64,000 nt of DNA. Origin: Spirometra erinaceieuropaei. Taxonomy: Eukaryota > Platyhelminthes > Cestoda > Diphyllobothriidea > Diphyllobothriidae. Below the pieces are notes generated by a model that ran no database searches, had not been told where the DNA came from, and was given only the letters and a program-made list of their open reading frames with translations. Position 1 is the first letter of the stretch; each line of letters begins with the position of its first letter. Of the stretch, positions 53,041 through 64,000 are shown one piece after another. The translations under genes and the position numbers were made by a program. The DNA is taken from assembly GCA_902702965.1 (NCBI GenBank), contig CACRXP010000013.1, forward strand, positions 1,758,748 through 1,822,747, read 5' to 3'.

Positions 53041-53410
53041 GACTGGTTAGTTTGAATAAGAATTTTATTAGTCTGGCGTTTCGGACTCACATCAAACCCC
53101 ATCACCAGAGGCAGCAACCGATAAGGGCAGTGAGAGTTAGGGTATTTATGAAATGCAGTTGCTATGCCTATCAAATATGGTAGCTGCCGCATTCATTGAG
53201 GATTGACTTGCTTGGTGTGACGATTGCATAGGCAAGAATGCTGTCAAACTGTTTTGGAAGAGGACGACTAAACAAGACTGTGACCGCAAAGTGTTACGTG
53301 ATACACCGCAGAAGAGTAGGTTCCGCTAGCTGCCGTATTTAGCGTCATTGGAGGACGTCAAAGCCCTTCACATAGTTTCGTTAAAGAAACTTACAAAGGG
53401 ACGAGTGTAG

Positions 53411-53872
53411 GTGTTACTTTATGGAGTCCTGTCCAACAGAGCTCATGTCAGACCTGGCAATACGCTGACAGCATTGAGGTTAGTGCTCGATCACACGAAA
53501 GCGACGGACGAGACAAAGACCCTTATCCGACACCAAGTGTCTTCTCTCTGCATGTCTCGCAGATTGCGCCATGCAGCTCTCAAGGTCGAACGCAATGCAC
53601 TAACAGATCTGAAGGTCGAGAAAGGCCTCGTCGTCGTGACCGCGGACAAAGGAACTCCTACTAGCATATTGGATGAGGCATATAACCTTCAAAGAAGTAA
53701 TAGCTTACTGGAAGATGGCCAGTGTCATGTCTCAAGTGAAACCAGTCCTGAAAAAGTGCTGATATACAGAGCTAATGTGACTTTGTTTAACAATGGAACG
53801 CTCAGATACATTATCGTCAGTCGAATGGCGCATACCCAGGGCTCAGTAAACGGTCCTGGCCTTATTCAATGA
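53411..53872 (+). pseudogene. PLE N-terminal domain (decayed)
   Basis: KTLIRHQVSSLCMSRRLRHA, RNALTDLKVEKGLVVVTADK (the V-ADKG core) and NSLLEDGQCHVSSETSPE correspond to 33880-34100 and continue beyond it. The frame ends shortly after; RT text (LPFTLPVSFKSIPMHRLTKW) follows in another frame. Confidence 0.75.
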
Positions 53873-54090
53873 CCTTTCCATGCTACACAAGGGGGTACTG
53901 CCATTTACCCTCCCCGTATCGTTTAAAAGCATTCCAATGCACAGGCTGACAAAATGGGTGTTTCAGCGTCTAAAATTTCCAACTGCTGGACCAGGCCGCA
54001 GTAACTTCGTTGAAATATTCTTTGGGAAAATTTAAGCGGATAAATCTCCCGCCAAACGAGGTCATAGGACATTTCGATGTCACGATGCGC

Positions 54091-54235
54091 TAACCCCTAA
54101 TCCTAAACCCTAACCCCTGACCCTAACCCCTAACCATAACCCCTAACCACAAACCATAAACCCTGACCATAACCCCTAACCCCAACCCCAACAGTATTGT
54201 GTCCATCAGATGGGGCTACCAAACCACATCTTACC
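54091..54235 (-). mobile_element. Family T fragment, copy T4, in the 53-kb PLE
   Basis: Minus strand: GTCGGTAAGATGTGGTTTGG terminus, CTGATGGACACAATACTG, then about 100 bases of TTAGGGG-like repeats in which the copy ends. There is no right terminus. The repeat part is the most regular telomere-like tract in the window. Confidence 0.72.
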
Positions 54236-54960
54236 GACAGCAAACAGCGAATAGGTCTCAAATGCAGTTCTTAAAGGGCGCTACATCGGCGCGTAGAGAC
54301 GCAATACGGTGAGCAGGAAGTAAAGGTTGCTAAATAACACTGCCCTCGAAGGCTGCTCAGAGGGAATGGCTACCCGCGCAACTCTGTCAACCGGTGTATA
54401 CGCAAATAAGATGAAAGGTCGGATCGCGCAGGCTTCAAATTTTGGCGAGCGCCACACTACATCAGGAACTTCACCGAAGCTATCTACCGCCTTCCCACGC
54501 TACTTGGATTTGGGATCGAACACGAACCCGAGGCAACCATCAGGCACCCAATCAATGAAGCCGAAGGACTCGTCGCCACTGCGGGAAACGTCTGAAGTGC
54601 AGGTGCGGGCAAAGCAACTACGTCAAAGAGACTTGGAGACTACTGTCTGCGCAGATGGCCGAACATGCAACAGCAGTGAGGAGGAATGATGTCAAATTTC
54701 GAACTCCGGTTCATCCGATGGAACCCGATTAAACCTTCAAGTTCGACGAGGCCGACGTCTTCGCTAAGGGTGACAGTGGCGTGAACCACGAGCTGTTTGG
54801 GTCATGGTTCCCCAATCCGCCGTCCATTACCAGGCACGATAGCCCTTTCCCTCCATATTCAGCCTGAAAACTTTCTCTAGGAAAAGTAGTTAAACACATG
54901 TGATGTGTGTGAATGAACTTTGCTTCCAATGAGCTAGATGACTGAGTAATTATCACGTTA

Positions 54961-55865
54961 ATAATCAATGCCGGTGAGGAAATTGTGGCGGTGAGGATAC
55001 AGTATGTAAACTTCCTAGATGGTTGTTTAAAAGTCTACCTTCTTACCTTGTCTGGTTAGATGTCTTTCTTAATGGTTCGCCTGGGATGAGGTTTCAAATG
55101 GGCTTATGCGATACGCGGATTTGAACCCTCACTGGCGTTATTGACGTTAAAGTTGCCCGTATCGGGCTTAAGGTTAGGGTTTTGGCCACGGTTAGGATCA
55201 GTATTAGGAGTTAGGTTTACGGCCGCCAAGCTTGGGTTATGATTTCGATTTGGAGATGAGGCTAGTTTTGGGGTTTTGGGCTTGGGGATAGGGTTGGGTT
55301 GAGGGTTAGGGTTACCGTTACGTTCGAGGTTTCCTTAAGTGCTTACGGGTTAAGGGATGGGGTTATCGATTACAGGCATAGCTGCAGTTGACTCTGGGGT
55401 TGCACTTAATTGCAATTTTTCCAGTGGAGCTACATACCATTCCCTCACCCTTGTGCCAATTAAAAACTTGGATGGGACACTGCTTATCCATTTTTCTCCC
55501 TCCCCTCTCCCTCTCTCTTTTGCCTTTTCTGATTACTGTTTCGTACGTGCATCCGAAGCTTCCTGAGAATTAAATTCTTGTTCCAGCGATCGATACCCCT
55601 TTCCTGTCAATTTTTACCTGGAAATCGTCGTTTCGGTAGCCTCGGACATATTAGTTGTGCCGACTGCGTCTGCTGCCTATGGTCTGGCCCAAAACCCTAC
55701 ATGTACCAGGCCCTATTTGGAGGGCACGTTGAATCCCACACTGGAGATTTCGCCCTAAATTTCAGAATAAGAGGAGACAATAAAAATCTTGCTCCCAAGC
55801 CATGTTTAGGACATAGTTATCACGTGGTTTTTGGGCCTTCCTAACAGCGACTGCTAACACGACTG
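54961..55865. other. Telomere-like patch and unassigned DNA
   Basis: 55160-55330 carries degenerate GTTAGGG/GGTTTTGGG words. CT-rich stretch 55490-55530. No gene is recognised. Confidence 0.4.
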
Positions 55866-56215
55866 CTACCGCAGTTAAAGCCATGGACGGACCCCAGCCG
55901 CTGCGGCCTCCAGACTCGATCCCGAATAGGATAAGGGGACGTTAGACGATAGTAGAGAGAGAGAGAGAGAGAGCATAGTATGCTGTACAGAATGGATGAA
56001 AAATATGTTAGAGCAAGCTGGCAGCCGGACAAGAGCGGCACGCTCGGCGCCGCCAGACGAAGGGTCCTAATGCGAACTCGCTCTAATCTATTTGTTTTTC
56101 CTTCTGTACAGATAATGCTATCTTTACTGTCGTCTAACGTCTCCTTTTCCTATTCGAGATCAGGTCTGGCGGTCGCCGTGGGTGGGGTTTGTCCATGGTG
56201 TTAGCTGCTGCATTA
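55866..56215. mobile_element. Inverted-repeat element U
   Basis: Arms of about 145 bases (55870-56020 and 56065-56210) are inverted copies. Shared words: CCATGGAC, GATC(C/T)CGAATAGGA, GGACGTTAGACGA, GCTGTACAGAA and TTAGAGC. A (GA)n run of about 22 bases (55951-55973) lies in the left arm only. It is non-coding. Confidence 0.65.
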
Positions 56216-58399
56216 CTGATGAACCCGATGTGGTCGAATCGTAACCGCCAGAATTGGCTGAAATCGATCATTAGAACTTTTGCTTCTAACTTAATGTATA
56301 GATTTTTCCCGTCCCATATGACATGGCCGCGACAGGAAGAATGTACTTACCGGCATCCTGCCATGAAGCGAAGTGGAAGTCACCAGACTATCTCAGCCAA
56401 TTTTTCTCAAGCTATTGTTCCGATTGAACTCTGCAGGGCAGTTCCTCCATCATTACCAGTAAATTTCCAACTATCCGACATCGTACCTTCTCTATCATTA
56501 GCGGCACCTCCTCACTAAATTCAACAGATACCCGCACGACATATGACATTACCATCGACGTTTTACTCAACAAATCCTCCACACACCGTCTCCCGCCGTC
56601 CATATCGTTTGGACTATTTCCTGACAGTTGTCATTGATGTCGCTAACACTACCGTTGGTGGGGTCACCTCCATCTATGGGATTGGGCAGAAGGCATGCGG
56701 CTCCTTCACTCTGTGTAACAATTCCTCCGTTGAATTTTTCCCCCAACTTTGGTTAGAGAGGAGACGTCTAGTGCAACACTGTGCTTCTGGCGCGTACTTT
56801 CACGTACGTAGCAGCGGTATTCCGGTTTTCAGATTATCACAGCTACCCAAGCTGACCTTTAAACTTTAAGCCTGCCCCAGTGGTACTCGGACACCTGCTA
56901 GTTCCGCACCGGATGTGCGCCTCATGCCGACTGTCTCCAGTCTATCTCTCACTCAGTATGTAAAAAATACAGTGCTCTCGCTACTGACCTCTAGCTTCTT
57001 CTCTTTCTGTTCGGGGCCGGACCTGAAGGTCGCAGTGGCTAGGGCCCTCCCATAGCTCTGGCTGTCGCGATGTATTCAGGAAACTAACAGTTGGATCCGG
57101 GCTCAAGCCGACTCTTAAGATGCCATTATGCCATTAAACAATTCAGATTTATTATAGCAGAATTACGTCAAATTGCTAAAATGGACTGTATCTCGAGATC
57201 GGACTCGCCCCTTTTTCCATTTTTCATGCACAAGCGACCAATCTGAACCTGGCTAAGCCGAAAGACCATGGGCGGTAGTTGTTAAACTGCGCAGAGAATC
57301 AACAGTTATCTTTGTGATCCACAGCGTGGAGTTTGACTAAGCGCCTGAGCCGTGTCCGACTATAGCCAGTCAGAAAGGTCGAAAATATCACCCGGAATCA
57401 CATTGTGTTCGGGTGAGAGACTGGGCTACCTACAACACAGACATTCAACTGACAAGTGTGTCAGGTAGGCAAGGGGCGACACAGGTAAGCGGATGCACTT
57501 GAAACTACGATAGAAGACTGCCATAGCACTCCATCAAAACCAATTCGGTGAGAAACCACGCCAAACTACTTCTTTATGTCTGAAAAATATAAGAAACAGA
57601 AGGATCATGGAAGAGGAAATGACACCCACTACGTAGGATGTGGACGGGAGGACCTGACATAGAGGTTTAAGTGACTGTGTTCGTGGGAGCACTGCTGTAG
57701 CTGGATGATGTTGCAAATCGGAGCAGAGGACATGGGGTACTACTTGGGACGGTATATCCGAGACGGTAACACTGAGGAAGTCAACTCTGCCAACCTTTTA
57801 TCTGTTGCCTTGTTGGATGCGGAAGGTGACTGCGTCCAGAGTACTCGGACACATAGGAGGAACACAAGGATAAAAATCAACTAGTCTTTCCCAAAGTTAC
57901 ATTCTGAAACGGAAATTTGCGGTAGGAGGAGAGAGATGTTTTGCAGAAAATGGCGATGCAGAAGTTAGACGATGGTATTTGTCAACGTGGCGAATGTTCG
58001 GAACCACATTCCCTCCTTGAATCCGGAAGGCAACACCGAACATCAGTGCAACAACAGAACAGGTAGGACTCGACCCAAGAACCAGAAGAATGCCCGGCAA
58101 GAGAGGGAGGCACTCAGTTCAGTTCTTGGGATACTTAGTGGGACGTGGGGGGATCTTAAATTAATTGGAAAGCCGTCGTACCAGTCAAGAACAGGGCGCC
58201 AGGTTGTCGCTGTGATCCGCCTGAACTTCAGTTTCCCTGCCCGTCATTTCCTCCCCCAGATTCTACTGTGCTCTATCCACATCAAGGTCTTTTGATGCCA
58301 CAAAAATTTTTTGCAGGACCGGACTGATGCATCCTGACCGTATGTTCCGTCGGTAGCCAACTACTCTATGGCGTAGCCCATCTCCCTTAGAAACAGTCT
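56216..58399. other. Unassigned DNA
   Basis: Frames at 56189-56518 and 56543-56869 (about 108 codons each) are unrecognised. 57400-57510 has faint similarity to 47590-47690 (CATTCAACTGACAAG) but no more. Confidence 0.35.
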
Positions 58400-58662
58400 T
58401 TCCCCTTCAACTTTTTGTTCTAAATACCAGATCCTTACTAAATAAGGTATCTTTGCTTCAGACGCTGGTGCTCGTCCATTGTACAAACACTGTTTTAGTA
58501 AGTCAGACATGGGCGACAGCATTCGTAGTTAATTCCAAGCACTCTCTCCTAGGCTAAACTCGCAGTCGAAATGATCATCAAGAAAGTCGTGATGGGGGAA
58601 GCTGCATCTACTTTAAGCAAACACTTGCATTTCTGCCACTGGACCTCCCACATTTTTCCGCG

Positions 58663-59052
58663 GTGGAAGGAAGCTGCCAGCTCAATGTTGCTTTACTCGT
58701 TGGCTGTGTCTATTGCTCAACCAACGCCAATGAGGATTTTGATCGTTGTCTCTCACAGGCATTTCATGATGCGACCGAATTCAGCTTTAAGTATCAGTTT
58801 GTTGCGGGCGACTTTAATCTTCCTGAAATCCGCTGTTCTCCGCCGTCCGGTTCCAAAGAGTTCGAAGACTTATTTGAGGCTGTGGATGCTGGCATGTGGG
58901 GTCGGTTTGTCCATTTTCTCACCCGTGGATCGAGCAAACTTGTCCTAATTTTCTATAGAGGTTTCATGCCTTTTTCAGTGTCATCCCTAGGCCCATTTGA
59001 GAGCACAGACCACTACTTATTTGCTTCTAAGTTCAAACACGAGGCTCACTAA
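58663..59052 (+). pseudogene. CR1-like endonuclease domain
   Basis: 129 codons. VGCVYCSTNANED holds the YRSP-type motif (here YCST), FVAGDFNLPEI is the GDFN motif, and FESTDHYLFA is the final SDH-type motif with TDH. These are three motifs of the apurinic/apyrimidinic-like endonuclease used in target priming. Upstream motifs are in another frame (58430-58660). SETW-like text appears as SQTWATAF. Confidence 0.85.
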
Positions 59053-60206
59053 ATTTCATCTCCAGAGTATAGTTTCTCCTTCGATTTCGAGCAGCCCGAT
59101 CGGCCGGATTATTAACAAACCTTAATTCCCACAACTGGACTGATTTCCTCCTAAGTTCGGATGCAAATATTTGCACTGTCAACCTGTATGAAATTTTGGA
59201 TCCGCTTATTTCTTGTTTTGTTCCCCGTAAGAAAATAATAAATGTTGGGAATGAGTGTTTCCTCCCATTACCCTCTCGCCATAGGTTACTCAGACTTTGG
59301 CGTCGATTCCATCTGCAGAATGACGTTTCCGTCCTACTCCCGACTTTTGTTATTTTTGAGGATGTTAAGAGATTGCCCGAAAAAAGCGGCCAGCGGAAGA
59401 ATTACACGTCCCCGAAAACGCTCGTTAAACGTCGCAAACCTTATCCCTCGAAAAGTAAACGCTCATGTTAAAGCGAAGCATCCCATCCTCCAAGACGCTC
59501 TTGGAAATCCTATTATTATGTACCAGAAGGAAGATAGAACGAGAAGAGATCTGGTTCGGAGGGCAAGCACTTTATTGGCAACTTGCGGACACATGAGGTG
59601 ACAACTCGTCAGAAAGATGCTCTATTTATGTTGGCCCCCGTGCGTCCTGGAACATTCCGCCGATGACATGCTAGCCGTTGAGGGCGTTCTAGAGTGTTCC
59701 TGTCCAGGATGTGCTGGTCGCTAATTGGCCACCGCGGGCGCCATAACACCAATAGCAGACGCCCAGTTGATCGCTGATAATTTCAATGTTTTTCTATCCA
59801 AAGCGTTTCTTTAGTGTTCGATCACTTCGCTTCCGACCACCCAGGCATGGACCAGAAGCGTTCTCGAAATTATAACTTTTGCCCTGTGGGACGTGACTTA
59901 GGAGACTCGAAGTTTTCGGCAATCTCATAACCGGGGACCTGATGGTGTCCAAGCCAGCATTTTAAAAGCGGACGCAGATGAAGTTTTCCTGTCCCTCCTG
60001 CGCAAGGTAGTTAATCTCGCTCTTGAAAAATGAAACCCATCCTAATCTGTGGAAGGAATCACCCAATTTGCCTATTCCCAAACATGGCCAATATACGTCA
60101 ATTGATTACTTATGGCAAATAAGCACCCTCTCGGCATTTTCCGAAATCTTAGAGACATTGACCGAAGATAAGATGATGTGTCACTTGACAGAGAATAACC
60201 TTCTGA

Positions 60207-60665
60207 GTGCTGCTCAGCATGGACTCCTCAAAACTTGATCGTGTGACACTTGTCAGCTCTCTTACTTTGATCATGGGCAATGGTTTTGCACTTGACACAG
60301 TCTACGTTGACTTCATTAAGGCTTTTGTTCGTGCTGATCATGTTCTCCCTCTCGTGAAACTTTACTCTTTCGGAGTAGGTAGTGAAATTCTGAATTTAAT
60401 ATTCTTTTGCCTGGTCGTTCGCACACAACGTGTTAAGATCTCCAATGTTATTTCCAACCCCGCATGCGTGAGGAGCGGAGTCATTCAGGGTAATGTACTT
60501 AGCCCGCTTTTATTTTGCCTTTTTGTCAACCGCGTGCCAGATTTATTTCAGAATGGCAGGCCCTTCGTGTATGCCGATGATCTGAAAGTTGCACATAGGT
60601 ACAAGCCGGCAGATCGTGACATCGTTCTCGAACTTATAAAGAGCGACCTACATGCCTTTGCCTAG
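60207..60665 (+). pseudogene. CR1-like RT palm
   Basis: VYVDFIKAFVRADHVLPLVK (motif A, first aspartate kept, second D lost: usual FxKAFDxV), RVKISNVISNPACVRSGVIQ with GNVLSPLLFCLFVNRVPDLF (motif B) and RPFVYADDLKVAHRYK (motif C, YADD intact). About 150 codons. The frame opens upstream within decayed sequence. Confidence 0.9.
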
Positions 60666-60713
60666 TGGTGCTGCACATGGCGTCTTTCTCTTTCTTGGCA
60701 TAAATGCCCAGTT

Positions 60714-61325
60714 GTGGTGGTTGGCGATGACCACCAATCCCAACTAAGAATTGACGGTCACGACACAAATGTGCCTGGGGTTATTAAGGATCTGGTCGTA
60801 TCATACTCCAGGAGTCTTAATCTTTCGGATAACTGCGCCCATATAGTCTCCAAAGCACGCAAAACGACCGGGTTTATCCTCCAAAACTTCAAAACTTGCG
60901 ATATTAGATTACGCCTTTATAAAATTTACGTCAGACCTTGTCTGAAATACTGTCTGTTTTTATTTAACCTTGTGTGTGATGCTGAGAGGAAGAAAATAGA
61001 ACCCGTCCAGCATTTCCTTTCCAAGAGAGTTTTCAGCTCGGAACACCGGAATTTGTCTTACCAAGAACGTTTTGAGCTGACAAGCCTTGACTCATTGCAG
61101 TTTTCTCGACTACAAAGGAGACTAATTTTATTGTTTAAGCTCTTAAACAATCACTATTTTAACCCGCTTTCTACTTTACAACATCTTGGCCATCCCAGAC
61201 GTAATAGCTACCGTGAAATGTTTTTATTTCTGTTTCTAGCACACTCCGTTAAATATCGTCGGTTCTTTTCTGCGACCACAATTGCAATTTGGGACAAATT
61301 ACCCAGGAATGCGAAATTTCCGTAA
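60714..61325 (+). pseudogene. CR1-like RT C-terminal domain
   Basis: 203 codons: VIKDLVVSYSRSLNLSDNCA (usual DLGV), HIVSKARKTTGFILQNFKTC, IYVRPCLKYCLFLFNLVCDA (usual YVRPxLEY), KIEPVQHFLSKRVFSSEHRN, LDSLQFSRLQRRLILLFKLL and ATTIAIWDKLPRN. A complete thumb and C-terminal block, separated from the palm by a stop at about 60665. Confidence 0.88.
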
Positions 61326-61445
61326 AATCATTATTTGTCTAAGAGAACTATTACTCGTGTTTTGCATTCAGAAAATCTTCTACATATTTTGGGTGATGAA
61401 TCCGCCGATTTAGTTTACCTTAGTGATAGAGTTCGCGGTCTCTGA

Positions 61446-64000
61446 TCTCCCTGGCCGGTCTCACCACGGACCATTTCTTCAATCGACAGGGAGCAACGGT
61501 TGTTCAATACCTTTGTCTATTCCGATCCCAACTGCATGAGAGGTAATGGAGACTGAAAATATGCAGTGCAGTGTTATCTACCCTTTTCTGGACTGATGCC
61601 ATTTCACGAGCAGCAGTGTTTTTCTTCTGACCCATCGAAACTGTGCAAAAACGCCTGATCCATGCCTTACCTTTCTTTGACAATGTCTGTAAACCGGCAT
61701 AAAATACAGTTGCTATTATAGAAAGTTACGGGACTAAGTGGAACTCAACTTGTTCACTGTGATAATTCGATGTGGTTGACTAAACACCGAAGATGACAGT
61801 CCAACGTCTACGAAAAATTCTGACCACAGATAAGGTCTAACATTCAATCGGGAAAGGTTTCCCGTCGCCGGATAACCAGATCGACGTACATGGAAATTGC
61901 GGTGAGTCATTTGACAGAAGCTAGGGTCTCTAAAGCATACCCTGACTGGAAGAAAATTTAAACGTTGTTGGAGGAAATATACCGACTGGGCCTTATTATG
62001 CAGTTGGACCTCACTCCGTTCGCAGCCCAGACGCACTCGTGTCTATATCACCAGTCGCTTATGAATTTTAGGCCAAATCAACTGATCAGGGAACTGCTTA
62101 TCTACAGTAGGAAATCCCCGATATTATAGGTTGTGCTAAAATAAGAGGACCATGTGGCGTAGGGTTAAGGGTTAAAAACGGTGGAAGTAGGTACGGGTGC
62201 CAGGGAGGATGTTGTTGTCGCTGGTAGTCAGATGGAGGGCCTGCAGCTGAAGACCGAAGACATGATCGCCAGAGAGGAAGCTGATGCGGCTACGTTCTCC
62301 GGTCATGGTTATTAGGTCAATCCAGAAAGACTAATAAATGCAAGTTATGGAGATCCTGGCAGACAGCCAAGCATGTCATTTCCTGTAATGTCCGTAGAGC
62401 GAATGTTAGTGTTAAAATTTGAGATGCATTCCAGTTTATTGGCCAAAAAGTGTGGTTGGACTTGACAGAATGGAATGGGAGAACGAAGGAAGGAGTTGGT
62501 TGTCCGGTAAATCAGCGAATCCCCTGATCGCAAGTAACCGGCGAAGAGTTCCACGATCAGGTAGACTCTACAAATCCGATAACTCTTTCGAGCAGGCACT
62601 GATGGAGTCCAACTTCAGAGGTCTTTTTCAAAAAACGATTCCGGAGCAACATCTGAGGCATCGAGAATGAAGGAGTCAGGTGCATCTGGAGAGTGGCGAA
62701 GGAGGCAGTGGTGTTTATCTACTTAAGGGCACCGAAAGCGACTGCGGAGGGCTCGAATAAACCTACTGGAGGTGGAAGGAGTTTTTTGAGAGGTGAGATT
62801 GTGGCAGAACAGTTCGTGATGAACCCGCAGCAGAACATCGCCTTGCCTAGTCGCCTTCTCAGACGACATTCAGAAGTAGGAGCATAAATCACGGGTGAAA
62901 ACAGTCATCCAAGTCAGAGGGTGGACGCCCTAAATGAAAACCAAGTTACCTACAAATTCGGGGGAGCGAGTACCAAATATAATCTTCGGTGGACTGAGGT
63001 TCACGTAATTTGCTGGGGGCTGCCAAACACAGTTCCGACCGGACTCCTGTAATATTTGTCAGTACTGCCGATCATTCAGTATAGTACGTCTGACATCTCA
63101 CGTAGACCATTTCGGCCAACACTTTCTTAGTTTATCATCTAATTAGTGCTCTACTTATTGCAATAGTGTTTTATGTTCGCCTGCAAAATATAACCAGTTA
63201 ATTAATTTACGGGCTTGTTCCCCACAGCCGGGTGCTGGGAAAACACAAGTCACAGTTAGTGTTTGCGTGCAGAACAATTATGTGAAAAGTTGGTTTGCTT
63301 TCCACACCCTGCGAAGTTTTGCGAAAATGTGTCGTTTTTTAGAGCTTTGGAATAAAGCTTTCCCATATCGCACTCAAACTTCGCTTTCAGGTAGCTGTGG
63401 TAACATGTGTTTTAATTCTCATGTGAACCCAACATTTCGAAATGCACTCGAATTCGTTCCCTGTCGCATAAAAAGTTACAGGACAATTTGATGTTAATAA
63501 ATAAATGTAAAATAAAATAACTGAAAGTAAACTCATATGGGCTAAGTTGAGGATAAGTAAATGCGAATTAAGAGCGCATAGTTTTTTTTCAGAGAATTTT
63601 CCATGAATTTATTCACTACAGCGCAGACCTACGCAATTTATCTAGTACCTGCCTAACGTTTGCACGTATGCGCCGCGTTGAGAAAAAACGTCGTTGCTAA
63701 TGCATAGAAAACAAAGCGTACTCAGATTTCGCTTGAATAACCTCATCATCTGGGGCATATGCAGCGCATACGATTATCCTTACACATATACCCTGTAGGC
63801 ATTTAGTTAAAAATAAGTGAAATTCTGTGGAAGCAAAATAATCTTTATAGCGTAAATCTTTGCAACTGGTTCCTCGGATTATCAAAAGATCTATGGGTCA
63901 TGGATTGAAACAGTTAACTACTTAACCATATCTAAAAAACGATTATGCAGCTGGCCGAGGCCTGCGTCAATGCGTGTCCACTTCATTTCATCAGTCTCTC
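61446..64000. other. Unassigned DNA
   Basis: No gene or repeat with a partner in this window. A few small frames (61734-62036, 62345-62670, 63267-63491) have no known motif. 62155-62180 has a TTAGGG-like word or two. Confidence 0.4.

Larger units (their letters stand above)
53041..54960 (+). mobile_element. PLE family 1, very decayed copy carrying a T element
   Basis: 53041-53240 is an inverted terminal and 3' region (hairpin text CTGGTGATGGGG and CCGAAACGCC on the minus strand, TATTTATGAAATGCAG). Sense PLE follows: N-terminal domain (53480-53880), part of the RT (TKWVFQRLKF, GHFDVT). A T element occupies 54091-54235. Then the linker and nuclease, badly damaged (NGYPRNSVNRCIR, MAEHATAV, KPSSSTRP). 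The RT palm is missing. The end near 54960 is uncertain. Confidence 0.75.
58400..61445 (+). mobile_element. CR1-like LINE, plus-strand copy with endonuclease and RT
   Basis: The most extended LINE here. Endonuclease: LLNKVSLLQTLV near 58440, VGCVYCSTNANEDFDRCLSQ and QFVAGDFNLPEIRCSPPSGS, TDHYLFASKFK. Linker: ISCFVPRKKI. RT N-part near 59930-60010 (GPDGVQASILKADADEVFLS in one frame), palm (60300-60600) and C-terminal domain to about 61400. Many frameshifts and stops mean it is inactive. A region at 59640-59900 is badly decayed. No TSD was found. Confidence 0.85.

Noticed and set aside
54091..54215. Chromosome end (telomere)
   Set aside because: The tract is short, irregular and followed by 10 kb of ordinary sequence; it is inside a T element fragment.
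62230..62330. Another PLE terminus (GAAGACATGATCGCC followed by ATTAGGTCAATCC)
   Set aside because: Only two short words match and the CUGANGA and GAAA boxes are absent.
1..64000. CRISPR array, prokaryotic operons or phage
   Set aside because: No regularly spaced repeats, ribosome-binding sites or tightly packed genes; the elements are of animal type.

Overview
This window looks like repeat-dominated intergenic DNA from an animal nuclear genome. Overlapping families of non-LTR retrotransposons (two RTE-like families and CR1), Penelope-like elements (PLEs) with GIY-YIG endonuclease domains, tRNA-derived SINEs and degenerate TTAGGG-type repeats suggest a parasitic flatworm, possibly a diphyllobothriid-type tapeworm. 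That assignment is inference from element content and protein resemblance; no marker gene is present to prove it. I see no convincing host protein-coding gene, rRNA or functional tRNA. Nearly all recognisable coding sequence is decayed retroelement sequence, with frameshifts and stops.

Layout. 0.1-3.5 kb: a TIR element with TTAGGG-like core (family T), an inverted SINE pair, then unassigned DNA. 3.6-6.6 kb: two RTE-like LINE insertions, both with a 5' inversion and both with target-site duplications (TSDs). 7.5-9.5 kb: two adjacent long palindromic elements (family P). 10.1-10.8 kb: a GIY-YIG PLE fragment inserted in another PLE's terminus. 11-24.3 kb: more T, P, SINE and tRNA-containing TIR elements (family F), a 265-bp direct duplication, and a retroposon with a long TTC tail inside a P element. 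24-29 kb: mostly unassigned, with inverted-repeat elements V and W. 29.4-35 kb: PLE copies and an RTE copy that carries F and T insertions. 36.6-38 kb: a repeat ending in (ATT)n. 38.7-41.3 kb: the best PLE, with 121-bp inverted termini and a TSD. 41.4-47.4 kb: a nest of at least four retroelement insertions. 47.4-53 kb: a second copy of the 36-kb repeat, a PLE remnant and a reverse-strand CR1 interrupted by a SINE. 53-56 kb: a degraded PLE interrupted by a T element, then an inverted-repeat element. 58.4-61.4 kb: a longer CR1 copy with endonuclease and reverse transcriptase (RT). 61.4-64 kb: nothing recognised.

How the parts relate. The autonomous retroelements (RTE-like, CR1, PLE) could once have supplied RT and endonuclease. 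The SINEs, T, F, P, U, V and W elements are non-autonomous. Nesting gives a relative order of events: for example, RTE-like family B is older than the family A copy inside it, which is older than the PLE inside that. The most interesting signal is the PLE terminal module: asymmetric inverted ends carrying a conserved CUGANGA...GAAA hairpin that resembles a hammerhead ribozyme core. It occurs in at least nine places, including a 285-bp coding-free element with a perfect 13-bp TSD. All TSD and terminal-repeat statements were read directly from the sequence; family names rest on protein motifs I recognise and were not checked by a database search.
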